From contig JAITQT010000245.1 in NCBI GenBank assembly GCA_031288745.1, positions 1 to 8,116 of the forward strand: a DNA stretch of 8,116 bases. The letters are read 5' to 3'. Below the pieces are notes generated by a model. It had not been told where the DNA came from. It saw only the letters and a list, made by a program, of their open reading frames with translations, and ran no database searches. Made by a program: the position numbers and the translations under genes. Position 1 is the first letter of the stretch. The number at the start of each line of letters is the position of its first letter. Below, piece by piece: positions 1 through 7,712 of the stretch. This DNA is from Deltaproteobacteria bacterium (GTDB lineage: Bacteria > Desulfobacterota > Desulfarculia > Adiutricales > Adiutricaceae).

Positions 1-3000
1 TTCTCCCTCTGGAGCCTCGGCCTTTAGCGCGACTCTAAAGCTTTTATCCTCTCCTGGCCCTAAGCGTAATTTTAGGCCCTCTGGTAATAAATCACCAGCC
101 TCTATCACCTTTAAGGGCCCTTTAACCGAGAGCTTTAAATTAATCTCTAGGGGGGAGGGGGCATTAGAATCAACAAAGACCCTAATTGGCGCTATAAACT
201 CATCATTGGGGGCTAAAGCTAACGGTAGAGTAGGCTCCACCGTTACCTCTCGACTAATCCTAATTGAACTCTCCGTGAGAGCAAAGCGCCCCTTGCCTGT
301 AACCAAAGTCGTTAAGCGGGCCTGGCCGCTATACTCTGGTATATCTAAAGTCACCTGGCCTCGGCCGTCAGGACCAATAGGCACAGAGGTCTCAAAGAGG
401 GTTAAAATCAACTGAGAGCGCTTAAAGGGTGAGAAAAGCCCGGCCATACGCCCATCATCGCCCCCGCCGGGGGCCAAAAATGGATAGATTTTCTTTTCTA
501 GGGGCAATAAAAGATCGTGCATGTCGTAAAAAAGGCTAGCCTGGCGTCTACTTTGATAAAAATAAGAGGCCGGGTCGGCTATTTTATATCTATCTAGCTT
601 TAAGACGCCCTCGTCAACTAAGGCCACCGTCGCCTCTCCAGAAGCGGGTTTACCCTCCCAATCGGTTAGATTAAACTCTATAGTCTCTTTTGTAGAGGGC
701 TTAAAGCTTTTAGGGGCCTTTACGGCTAAGTTTAAACGAGAAAGAGCCCTATCAATTTCTAAAGAGACTTTTCCTTCGGCCATGACCCGACCTTCCCCGG
801 CCGCTCTAATGACCACGGCGGTCAAATAGGCGTTAGTCGGGACCTGGCTCGGGGCCGTAAATTCAATAGTTTCTTGAGTTGAGCTTAGCTTTTGGACCTT
901 AGACCATAAAAGTTTATCGGTTTCCAAGGTTAACCACAACGTCCCGGCGAACGGGGCGTTTAGGCTAGCTATGACTTTATCATTACTCTTATAAGAACTC
1001 TTATCTAAGGCGATTAAAACTTTTTCCGAGTCAACTTCGGCCGCCTGGCCCCCTTGGCCTTGGACCAAGAGAGGCCAGCGAACGCTATAGTCACTTTTAG
1101 GGTCCTTTACGATTAAAACATATTGACCGGCCGATTTAGGCTCAAAGATAAACTCGCCTCGCCCGTTATCTAAATTAATATCGTACTCTATCGGTTCTAT
1201 TAGCTCTTCGCCCTGATGATTATAAATATGCCCCCCTCGAACGTCTCTATAATTTACTTTTCTAACCGTATAAAGAGTAGCTTTAAGGCCTTTCACACTC
1301 TCTCCCCCCTTTGGGTCAAGAGCGACTAGAGATAAGGCTAAGCTAGAGCCTAACGAGATTTCAGGTGGGGCCCGAAGACCTAAAAGGATAGGGCGGGTTA
1401 ACCATCTTATTTTTTTACTCATAGCTTCCCAGCGACCGCTATCAGCCTGGACGGACAAAATTATGTCTATGTCTGTGGCTGGGGCGACCAATTCCACTGG
1501 GCGGCGGACCTTAACGGTTACCTCGGCTCCCCCCGAATCGCCTAAAGCCCCCTCTTCGGAAAATATTTTTTGGGTAGCGATTGGGCTGCCTAGGCTCTTT
1601 TGAGTACTAATCGGGTTAAAATCAAAGTCCTCAAAGCCATCCATAGTCAACTTAACCGGAACAGAAATGGCCTCTAGCCTAAAATTTAAGCCTTGCCCCG
1701 AGCCTCCGAAAAGGTAGGCGGCTGAGAGCTTAGCGACAATTTCAGGGTCTGGTCCAAATATTTTCTCGGGCTTTAAGATTAGATCTAAGGCCAAACGAGG
1801 AGGGTTAAAGTCTTCGACATCAAAATTAATCTTAGCTAGAGGCTCTGTTTCACCAGGGACGTAAATAGCCGCGGAGGATCTACCAGAGCGTATCGTTGGG
1901 GGCAACTGTGAGGAAAAATCAAGCGTCCCTAACGCGCTTATCTCAACTAAGCCTTCTTCTAGGGTTTTATTTTCTCTATCAAATACTTTCCACAACAAAG
2001 GAAACTTCCCTTTAGGTGGCAAAAGATTAGTATCAAGAACGTAACCTTTTACTTTTATGGTCTCTCCTGGCTTCCATAGCGCTCTAGGCAAAACCAAAAA
2101 GCCTTCATAGCCCTTAAGTAGATAAGGTCGTCGACTTTGGTTAGCGTTCACGTCTAGGTACCCGTCAGCGGCATCAAACCACTTAGCTTCCCCACTATAG
2201 TATGAATCATACGATTCATTTAAATCATTTAAACCACTTTGGTAGAGTTCCCGCGGGCTTTGGCCTAATAAAAGATAAGAGAGATCGTCGTTTTTTTGAG
2301 CGGTTAAAAAAACTCCTTTTTTCCCGTCAATGGGAGCCGTAAGTTGACCATCGGCCCCGCTAAGGCCCTCAAATATAATTTGATTGGCGCTATCGTAAAT
2401 TTTAATTTTAACGCCTTTCTCGCTTTGGGCGCTCTTTAGGCTAGTGGCTAAGATGACCACCTTATCCGTAAAAACCTTGGCCGTTAAGCCTATATCGGTC
2501 ACCATTACCGGTAGATAACGTTCGGGATGGTAGCGGAAATCGGCGAAGTCGTAATATTTATCAGAGCGATTATTAAAATTTCGATTTTGAGACCTTAAAG
2601 AGCTTGGTTGGGGTAAAGATTTAGTGGGGGAGGCCTTTACAACATAAGCCCCGGGTTTACTTTCTAAGAGATCTCCCAAATCGATTAAGCGATCAAATGT
2701 CTCTTGGTTAGGCTCATCTATCGAGAGGTCAAAATCAAACAACGGCTTAGCCAATCTAAGAGAAACCTTAACCGCATCGGTTGTTTTAAGCTCATAAGAG
2801 AGGTTTAAAACAGCTGGGAGATTATTTTCGTAAATACGCCAGGCTTGTAAGCGGGTTTGTTTAACCCCTCGTCCGGCTAGGCGCACTAAGAGAGGATTAA
2901 GCGGACTTAAATAACGACCTTGCCCGGTAAAGGCCAAAAAATTTACCTCCTGGGGATCGAGCTTAACTAAAAATTCTGTATCCTGGTCAAGGATCCCATT

Positions 3001-4575
3001 TTCCGAGGGAAAACCGGCCTTTAAGATAATTTTAGTCGGGATATCGGCTTTAAACGGGGCCACGATTCTGATAGCCCCGCGATAGTCGGAGGTTAAAAAG
3101 GCCTTAAAAAAGGGTAGAGGAGGCTCAAGAACTATAAATTTACTTAAATCGCCCTCCTCAAGTTGATCGCCTACTAGAATATCAAAAAAAGTTTGAAAAG
3201 GATACTTATTAACTATATTTAGATGACTATTCAAAATAATAAATTTATTTTTTATAGTTAGGCTTTTTTCTAAATCTAATTTTCGGCCTAACCCGTCCGC
3301 ACTAGGTAGAGAATTTAAAATAAGTCGGGCCAAAGAGCCGTTTTTAGCCCCCTCGACAATTAATCGATACGACTGTCCTCGCGAGAAAATTTTATCTATG
3401 GAATATGGTAAATTTTTTCCCTTTTGGTCCACTTTACCCCCAGTTTCTAACTTAATTAGAGCTTTAAAATCCTCCTCCTTAACTGGTTTGTTAAACATAG
3501 CCATTAAGGCTACTTTTCCTTTATCCGTAAAGCCGTCTTGCTCAAAGGCCAATAACTTAAAAGCATCAGGGACAAACGAGTCACCATCTAATTTAACCAA
3601 GGTGTTAACCGATTTTAGCGGACCACTTAAAGTCGAATCGGTGGTCTCCGGGCCCAAAAGATGGCCTGTTAGTAATCTAGCGCTCTCGCCGGTTAGAGCG
3701 ATAAAGTTAGGGCGAAAGCTAACTTTAAACTTTTTATCTATTACTGTTTCATTATATTCTTTTTCTGGCATATCGCGAGATATTACCTGCAATTCGTATG
3801 GCGAAAGCCACCTATAGCTCTCAAATATATCAGGCGATATATCTATCGGCCGCTTATCAGAGTTTATCTCCAAGTTAGCGTCTAGCTGATCTTTAATCAT
3901 AGGGCGATTAAAAGTAAAGGTTAACCGTAAATTGGAAATGATTCGCCCACGATCAGCCTCAACCATGGCCTCGAAAGGTGGGGCTGAAATCTCTAGCCGA
4001 GCGCTCCTTTGACTCTTTATAACGATATTGGGTAACTTTCCAGGCCCCGTCCCCGCCGTGGTTTTAAGTATCCTAGGAAGGATTGACTCTTTCCAGTTTA
4101 TCTGGATAGGTTTTTTGGGAAAGGTTAACTCCCATTCTTCTTTAGTTAGATTGGTGTCTAAAATTAGAGTGTGGCCTTTATTGATCCAATAGAGCTTTGA
4201 GCCAGGTAAATTATCAGTAAAAAGCCTTTCCGAATCGTTTTGAATAGCGAAAATTTCATTGGGTTGCACTTCAAAGGGCGGAGTAAAATCAAAATTTAGA
4301 ACCATAGTCGGTTCGTTCTTTGGGGCGGATACATTGCCTTCAAAGAGAGTGACTTTAACTGAAAAATTGACCTTACTTTGACTATCTTGAAGGTTTTGGG
4401 GGTTTTGATTATTGCTAGAAGCCCCTAATGCTTTTTTCTGGCCAAAAAACTTACCATTAGCTAGAGAGCCTACCAAATCGAGGGATGCGTAAACTAATAA
4501 AGAAAGAACTAAAGAGATCAATAATATAAAGCGTACTTTATATGGTTTAGAGCTAGAATCATTATTATTAGACAT
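1..4575 (-). CDS. Bacterial alpha-2-macroglobulin (YfhM-like), N-terminal 1525 residues, runs off window
   Basis: The reading frame is open from the ATG at 4575 to position 1 (1525 codons, no stop), so the gene is cut by the window edge. Residues 1-13 are polar and 16-30 form one hydrophobic segment ending in VYA-S, which could be a signal anchor or a signal peptidase I site. There is no lipobox cysteine, unlike the E. coli lipoprotein. Residues about 40-800 look like serial beta-sandwich (macroglobulin-like) domains. An MG2-type motif LWKPGETIKVKG lies near 834-843 and AAYLFGG near 952-958. The bait-region domain spans roughly 1180-1340 and includes ALVDEGVLKL (VDEG at 1320-1323) and a DPASYFY motif. 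The A2M domain begins near FETSVPIGPDG (from 1394) and includes VEPTLPLALAP. I saw no cysteine in the translated part. The thioester motif (CxEQ), if present, should follow about 100 residues beyond the edge. Family role: a periplasmic broad-range protease trap. It follows pbpC by 85 bp and is probably co-transcribed with it. Confidence 0.93.
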   Translation of the reverse strand, partial: MSNNNDSSSKPYKVRFILLISLVLSLLVYASLDLVGSLANGKFFGQKKALGASSNNQNPQNLQDSQSKVNFSVKVTLFEGNVSAPKNEPTMVLNFDFTPPFEVQPNEIFAIQNDSERLFTDNLPGSKLYWINKGHTLILDTNLTKEEWELTFPKKPIQINWKESILPRILKTTAGTGPGKLPNIVIKSQRSARLEISAPPFEAMVEADRGRIISNLRLTFTFNRPMIKDQLDANLEINSDKRPIDISPDIFESYRWLSPYELQVISRDMPEKEYNETVIDKKFKVSFRPNFIALTGESARLLTGHLLGPETTDSTLSGPLKSVNTLVKLDGDSFVPDAFKLLAFEQDGFTDKGKVALMAMFNKPVKEEDFKALIKLETGGKVDQKGKNLPYSIDKIFSRGQSYRLIVEGAKNGSLARLILNSLPSADGLGRKLDLEKSLTIKNKFIILNSHLNIVNKYPFQTFFDILVGDQLEEGDLSKFIVLEPPLPFFKAFLTSDYRGAIRIVAPFKADIPTKIILKAGFPSENGILDQDTEFLVKLDPQEVNFLAFTGQGRYLSPLNPLLVRLAGRGVKQTRLQAWRIYENNLPAVLNLSYELKTTDAVKVSLRLAKPLFDFDLSIDEPNQETFDRLIDLGDLLESKPGAYVVKASPTKSLPQPSSLRSQNRNFNNRSDKYYDFADFRYHPERYLPVMVTDIGLTAKVFTDKVVILATSLKSAQSEKGVKIKIYDSANQIIFEGLSGADGQLTAPIDGKKGVFLTAQKNDDLSYLLLGQSPRELYQSGLNDLNESYDSYYSGEAKWFDAADGYLDVNANQSRRPYLLKGYEGFLVLPRALWKPGETIKVKGYVLDTNLLPPKGKFPLLWKVFDRENKTLEEGLVEISALGTLDFSSQLPPTIRSGRSSAAIYVPGETEPLAKINFDVEDFNPPRLALDLILKPEKIFGPDPEIVAKLSAAYLFGGSGQGLNFRLEAISVPVKLTMDGFEDFDFNPISTQKSLGSPIATQKIFSEEGALGDSGGAEVTVKVRRPVELVAPATDIDIILSVQADSGRWEAMSKKIRWLTRPILLGLRAPPEISLGSSLALSLVALDPKGGESVKGLKATLYTVRKVNYRDVRGGHIYNHQGEELIEPIEYDINLDNGRGEFIFEPKSAGQYVLIVKDPKSDYSVRWPLLVQGQGGQAAEVDSEKVLIALDKSSYKSNDKVIASLNAPFAGTLWLTLETDKLLWSKVQKLSSTQETIEFTAPSQVPTNAYLTAVVIRAAGEGRVMAEGKVSLEIDRALSRLNLAVKAPKSFKPSTKETIEFNLTDWEGKPASGEATVALVDEGVLKLDRYKIADPASYFYQSRRQASLFYDMHDLLLPLEKKIYPFLAPGGGDDGRMAGLFSPFKRSQLILTLFETSVPIGPDGRGQVTLDIPEYSGQARLTTLVTGKGRFALTESSIRISREVTVEPTLPLALAPNDEFIAPIRVFVDSNAPSPLEINLKLSVKGPLKVIEAGDLLPEGLKLRLGPGEDKSFRVALKAEAPEGE

Positions 4576-4583
4576 AAATATTT

Positions 4584-4588
4584 ACCTC
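4584..4588 (-). promoter_or_regulatory. Ribosome binding site of the A2M gene
   Basis: On the minus strand GAGGT lies 8 bases upstream of the ATG at 4575, a normal Shine-Dalgarno spacing. It supports this ATG as the start and shows that the A2M gene has its own translation signal rather than being coupled to pbpC. Confidence 0.7.
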
Positions 4589-4618
4589 AAAATATGAATT
4601 TTTAAAATTTAAATTAAC

Positions 4619-4639
4619 AAAAGCCGCTGCTAAACGGCT
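4619..4639 (-). terminator. Small hairpin between pbpC and A2M, possible attenuator
   Basis: On the minus strand AGCCG and CGGCT (4639-4635 and 4626-4622) pair as a 5-bp stem with an 8-base loop, followed by TTT, a G and an AT-rich run. It starts 21 bases after the pbpC stop codon. The stem is short and the T tract is broken, so it is at best a leaky terminator that would lower A2M expression relative to pbpC. It might also be chance or an RNA stability element. Confidence 0.25.
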
Positions 4640-4660
4640 ATGGCTCACCTTACCTCGCCC

Positions 4661-6964
4661 CTATGGCGACGACGGAGGCCTAGCCGCAGAGGGGCGAATA
4701 ATGGGAATATCCGCCCCTCTTTTAGGCTCGATGACCGTAAAGACGCTTTTGGCCATATTGTTTTGGCTATCGACTAAAGTTATAGAATGGCGGCCCAGGG
4801 TCAGCGGCAGAAAGACGATTCGCTCCGGGCCCGCAGCTTGAAAAAACTCGCCATCAACAAACCAGTAAACCGGGCCCATAGTCCCTTCCGCTTTTAAGGG
4901 CGCGGCCGAGGCCTTAGAATAAAGGACAAAAATCGAATTAGGCCCAGGGGAGACGATAGAAACTTTAGAATAAGGCCCTAAATTACTTTCCCTTTGGCTA
5001 ACAAAACCTTTAAACTCATCGGGCCAAAACTCGCTTAGCCGGCCTTCTCTTAAGACGTGGAGACGGCAAGGGTGAGGCTTGGCGGCCAAAGTTAAACGAA
5101 AGGCCAGCGCGCTCGAAGGGCAAAAGGGACCGGCCGGGGCCCCGGTCAGAGGGCAAGCTCGATAAGAAGAAACCTCAGCAGGGGGAGGCGGCCAGCTCTT
5201 AGATGCTCCTAAAGAGCGCATCAAGGCTACCCCAGGCTCGGCTAAAGCCTTTAAGCCGCTTATTTTCTCCCGAGAGTGCCCGGAAGGGTCGCCTAACCAT
5301 AAAATAGCCGTGAAGGAGGGATTGTAGAGGGCTAACCAAGCGTCTCGAAACCCGTGGGAGGTGCCGCTCTTAATAGCTAAGTTATCTCCTCTAAGAAAGG
5401 GCTCAAGGCGGGTATCGTCAACTAAGCAGTGATTAACTAGCCAAACTGCTCCGGGGGAAAAAACCTCTCCCTCCGGGCTTAGCTTAGAAGGCGGCTCTCG
5501 ATGGGAAGGATTAAGAGAGAGATTAATAAATCGCCCTTGGCGGGCTAAGACGGCGTAAGCGGTTAATAATCTCTCTAAAGAGGTTTCAACCCCGCCTAAA
5601 ATTAGAGAGTCTCCGTAAGTAACTTGCGGGTCAAAGGAAATACCCACTTTAGCCAAAGTCTCTCTGGCCTTTTTTTCCCCCACTAGGCGCAACACCCTGA
5701 CCGCCGGGACGTTTAAAGATTGACTTAAGGCCGTCTTAACGGAAACCTCAACCCGATAGGAGAGGTCAAAATTACGAGGGGCCTGGCCCTCTAAGCCTAA
5801 AGGGGTGTCGGCCAATAAAGTGGAGGGGGTGATTAGCCCCTCTGAGAAGGCGGCTAAATATACGAAAGGCTTTAAGGTCGAACCGGGGGAGCGCAGGGCC
5901 AAGACGCAATCGACGAAACCGGCTGGTCCCTCGGGCCTAGCGTTACCTACATAGGCTAAAACGCGACCGCTTTCGTTATCTAACACGGCCCCAGCTCCGC
6001 TAATTTCAACTGGTAGATCGGCTAGCGCTTGCCCTAGCCTCGTTTCCAGATTCTTTTGGACCTGCGAATCAATTGAAGAAATGAGCCCCATAAAGCCCGG
6101 CCCATTCCAATTCCAGCTATGATCACTCTCCCTTAAGACCCGATCGGCCAACCTAGGCACGAGAGCCGGAAAATCGTAGCGCTTAGGCTTGACTGGCTCG
6201 GTAAGGGCTCGATTATAGGCTTGTAAGTTTATTATAGAACGAGAGAGGAGCCTACTTAAAATTAAATTTCTTCTATTTTCAGCTCTTTTAGGCCAGCGAT
6301 CAGGGCGATACCAAGAAGGGCCCCTCAGCACGGCCACCAAAAGGGCGCTTTCAGCTAGGGTTAGATCGGAGGGTTTTTTTTGGAAATAGGCCCAAGAGGC
6401 TGCCCCAGCACCTCGAAGATTTCCTCCAAAAGGGGCTAGGTTGAGATAAAGCTCTAAGATCTTTTCTTTACTCAATATTCGTTCTAGCTTAAGGGCTTGA
6501 ACAAACTCCCTATATTTAGACCACAAAGTCCTAGGAGCAGGATTAAGTAGCCTAATGGTCTGCACGGTTATGGTCGAGGCCCCTGAGATCACTTTAAAGT
6601 GCGACATATTTTGGGCCAAGGCCCTCGCCAGGGCCAGCGGGTCCACCCCTAAATGAGAAAAAAACCGTTTATCTTCAGCCGACACCGCGACTTTGGGCAG
6701 ATAATGGCCCATTTGATTGAGGCGAACTGGAAGAACCCAGCGACCGTCGCTAGCTAGCCGAACTTCCAGGAGCTTACCGTCATAACTAAAAACAGTGGGA
6801 GAAACGGGAATATCCCAACTAGGGACCTCAAAAGCTAGCCAGCCAAAGGCCAAAAAGACGAGAGGGGGCAATATAAATAAAAAAGCCGCTACCAAAAAAA
6901 TTAAGCGCGCTTTTTTCTCAAGAGAATTAGCGCCTCTCCAGCGGCTTATAAAGAATTTAAACAT
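4661..6964 (-). CDS. pbpC: Penicillin-binding protein 1C, bifunctional glycosyltransferase/transpeptidase
   Basis: Complete 767-aa protein, close to the usual PBP1C length. Residues 20-46 form a membrane anchor after a basic N-terminus, so the rest is periplasmic. The GT51 glycosyltransferase domain (about 85-240) has EDKRFFSHLGVD with the likely catalytic Glu at 97, GASTITVQ (128-135), a probable second acidic residue E153, and the PBP1C-like stretch NLAPFGGNLRGAGAASWAY (175-193) and YRPDRWPKRAE. It would polymerise lipid II. The transpeptidase domain (about 320-590) has all three motifs: STLK with nucleophile S362 and K365, SLN (416-418), and KSGTSHGFRDAW (532-543). A cysteine cluster (C604, C615, C633) precedes a C-terminal BiPBP_C-like domain (about 665-745) with GPVYWFVDGE, then a Pro/Ser-rich tail. 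The ATG at 6964 is the only ATG/GTG/TTG between the in-frame TAG near 7009 and the conserved N-terminus, but it has no close Shine-Dalgarno. It precedes the A2M gene, its known family partner. Confidence 0.96.
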   Translation of the reverse strand: MFKFFISRWRGANSLEKKARLIFLVAAFLFILPPLVFLAFGWLAFEVPSWDIPVSPTVFSYDGKLLEVRLASDGRWVLPVRLNQMGHYLPKVAVSAEDKRFFSHLGVDPLALARALAQNMSHFKVISGASTITVQTIRLLNPAPRTLWSKYREFVQALKLERILSKEKILELYLNLAPFGGNLRGAGAASWAYFQKKPSDLTLAESALLVAVLRGPSWYRPDRWPKRAENRRNLILSRLLSRSIINLQAYNRALTEPVKPKRYDFPALVPRLADRVLRESDHSWNWNGPGFMGLISSIDSQVQKNLETRLGQALADLPVEISGAGAVLDNESGRVLAYVGNARPEGPAGFVDCVLALRSPGSTLKPFVYLAAFSEGLITPSTLLADTPLGLEGQAPRNFDLSYRVEVSVKTALSQSLNVPAVRVLRLVGEKKARETLAKVGISFDPQVTYGDSLILGGVETSLERLLTAYAVLARQGRFINLSLNPSHREPPSKLSPEGEVFSPGAVWLVNHCLVDDTRLEPFLRGDNLAIKSGTSHGFRDAWLALYNPSFTAILWLGDPSGHSREKISGLKALAEPGVALMRSLGASKSWPPPPAEVSSYRACPLTGAPAGPFCPSSALAFRLTLAAKPHPCRLHVLREGRLSEFWPDEFKGFVSQRESNLGPYSKVSIVSPGPNSIFVLYSKASAAPLKAEGTMGPVYWFVDGEFFQAAGPERIVFLPLTLGRHSITLVDSQNNMAKSVFTVIEPKRGADIPIIRPSAARPPSSP

Positions 6965-7112
6965 TATATTAATGACGCGAGGCTTAAATTTTGCTTTCTC
7001 CTCGTCCTAGTTGCTTTTTTTTTTGCCTAACGAAGAGATTATATCTAGTTTTTATTATTTAGCCTCCTAGATAGAGGGCCAGAGATATTTTTTGGTGGAA
7101 CAAAGAGGCTAA

Positions 7113-7219
7113 AGACTATTTTGTTTTTTTAAGTTTGATCGAAGCGCAAAAAGTCCCCTTTATCAGTTCTTAAAATTGTAACAGAGCCAAATTACTAGTT
7201 AATTTTTTAGACTATTTTG
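7113..7219 (+). repeat. Pair of 11-bp direct repeats (AGACTATTTTG)
   Basis: AGACTATTTTG occurs at 7113-7123 and again at 7209-7219, exactly 96 bp apart. Each copy is followed by a T-rich stretch ending in AAG. Each copy sits just left of one arm of the 18-bp inverted repeat, so direct and inverted copies are combined. They may be binding sites for a regulator or recombinase, or the trace of a duplication. Confidence 0.6.
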
Positions 7220-7248
7220 CTTTTAAGAGGTTTTTGCGCTTCGATCAA
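7135..7248. repeat. 18-bp perfect inverted repeat around a 78-bp segment
   Basis: The left arm 7135-7152 reads TTGATCGAAGCGCAAAAA. The right arm 7231-7248 is its exact reverse complement. G-T and A-T pairs at 7131-7134 with 7249-7252 extend the match outward in RNA, and four more pairs with a two-base bulge extend it inward. The arms contain the GC-richest words nearby, so this is not chance AT symmetry. The enclosed segment holds a promoter facing pbpC. Possible roles are an invertible DNA switch, a cruciform or long RNA hairpin, or the ends of a very small mobile element. No recombinase gene is in the window. Confidence 0.8.
7175..7202 (-). promoter_or_regulatory. Candidate sigma-70 promoter for pbpC-A2M
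   Basis: On the minus strand TTAACT (7202-7197) is separated by 16 bases from TACAAT (7180-7175). The -10 hexamer is preceded by TG one base upstream (TGTTACAAT), an extended -10. The predicted start near 7168 gives a leader of about 200 bases before the pbpC ATG. It lies wholly between the arms of the 18-bp inverted repeat. It is the best promoter I found facing the operon. A bare TATAAT at 7043-7038 lacks a -35 partner. Confidence 0.5.
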
Positions 7249-7388
7249 GTTTTGGTAAAGTCGAATTTCCCATCATAAATTGAACATTAATTTTGTGTTA
7301 AATGAATTATAACAGCGATCTATCTTTTTGTAAAACTACGAAAAACAACCAACTCTTTATTTCCCCTCGCTCTCTATTAAGCTAGCTA

Positions 7389-7404
7389 TAGGCTTTAAAG
7401 CCTA
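7389..7404. promoter_or_regulatory. 16-bp perfect palindrome, possible operator
   Basis: TAGGCTTTAAAGCCTA reads the same on both strands with no spacer. Such a site suits a dimeric DNA-binding protein. A hairpin is less likely because there is no loop. No promoter is evident immediately beside it, so its target is unknown. Confidence 0.4.
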
Positions 7405-7419
7405 AGCGCGAATAAATAA

Positions 7420-7482
7420 TAAGGCTCCCGCTCTTTTTAATCTTAAGCAGAGTTATAGTGGGTAATGGCCTTAGCTTTTTTT
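7420..7482 (+). terminator. Terminator-like hairpin with T7 tract
   Basis: TAAGGC at 7420-7425 pairs with GCCTTA at 7468-7473. After a four-base internal bulge, CCCGCT (7427-7432) pairs with AGTGGG (7457-7462, one G-T pair). The tract TTTTTTT (7476-7482) follows two bases after the stem. The loop is long (24 bases) and no gene lies upstream on this strand, so this is tentative. Confidence 0.28.
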
Positions 7483-7517
7483 GACTTAATTATTGGGCTA
7501 AAAGATTAAAAAAAATC

Positions 7518-7546
7518 TTGACATGATTTGGGCCGTTATATAAAAT
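7518..7546 (+). promoter_or_regulatory. Near-consensus sigma-70 promoter
   Basis: A perfect -35 TTGACA (7518-7523) is followed by a 17-base spacer and a -10 TAAAAT (7541-7546, five of six consensus bases). The start should be near 7553. An inverted repeat AAGATT-N6-AATCTT (7502-7519) overlaps the -35 and could be an operator. It faces away from pbpC and no open reading frame follows, so a non-coding transcript is the likeliest product if it is active. Confidence 0.55.
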
Positions 7547-7552
7547 AATTCT

Positions 7553-7645
7553 TTATAACAATTAACGGTGGCTCTAAAATAATTTCACTCCAAGCCCAAC
7601 TTAGCCATTTTTTTAAAAACGCCTAACTATCGGTTGCGGTTTTTT
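7553..7645 (+). ncRNA. Candidate small RNA of about 90 nt
   Basis: The stretch lies between a strong sigma-70 promoter and a terminator-like hairpin and has no coding frame (the GTG near 7568 meets a stop after three codons). Its transcript could form a stem between TGGCT (7569-7573) and AGCCA (7603-7607) followed by the terminal hairpin. I recognise no known RNA family. The support is only the promoter-terminator arrangement. Confidence 0.3.
7615..7645 (+). terminator. Terminator-like hairpin, possibly bidirectional
   Basis: A run of A (7615-7619) pairs with T (7640-7644), CGC (7620-7622) with GCG (7636-7638), and AAC (7625-7627) with GTT (7633-7635), leaving a 5-base loop and two small bulges. 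The stem is followed by T on both strands, so it could stop transcripts from either side. The GC core is short, so efficiency is uncertain. Confidence 0.4.
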
Positions 7646-7696
7646 AGTAAAAATATTTACATGAGTCTCTGGTTGACAGGAACTTTATTTGAGTTT

Positions 7697-7712
7697 TTCC
7701 AGATCACTGGAA
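7697..7712. promoter_or_regulatory. Dyad TTCCAG-N4-CTGGAA, possible activator site
   Basis: Six-base perfect arms with a four-base spacer. The word GGAACTT within it (7709-7715) also occurs at 7679-7685, exactly 30 bp away in direct orientation. The dyad centre is about 125 bp upstream of the start predicted from the sigma-54 promoter at 7803-7819, the usual distance for an enhancer-binding protein. The link is inference. Confidence 0.3.

Noticed and set aside
206..415. 69-codon open frame on the plus strand
   Set aside because: It lies antisense within the strongly supported A2M gene, has no ribosome binding site and a composition unlike a folded protein.
3398..3817. 139-codon open frame on the plus strand
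   Set aside because: It is a shadow of the A2M coding frame on the other strand, with no recognisable domain or start signal.
6795..7010. 71-codon open frame on the plus strand
   Set aside because: It is mostly antisense to the PbpC membrane segment. The lysine-rich translation reflects the complement of hydrophobic codons.
7038..7043. Perfect TATAAT on the minus strand close to pbpC
   Set aside because: No acceptable -35 at 16-18 bases and no extended -10. AT-rich DNA gives such hexamers often.
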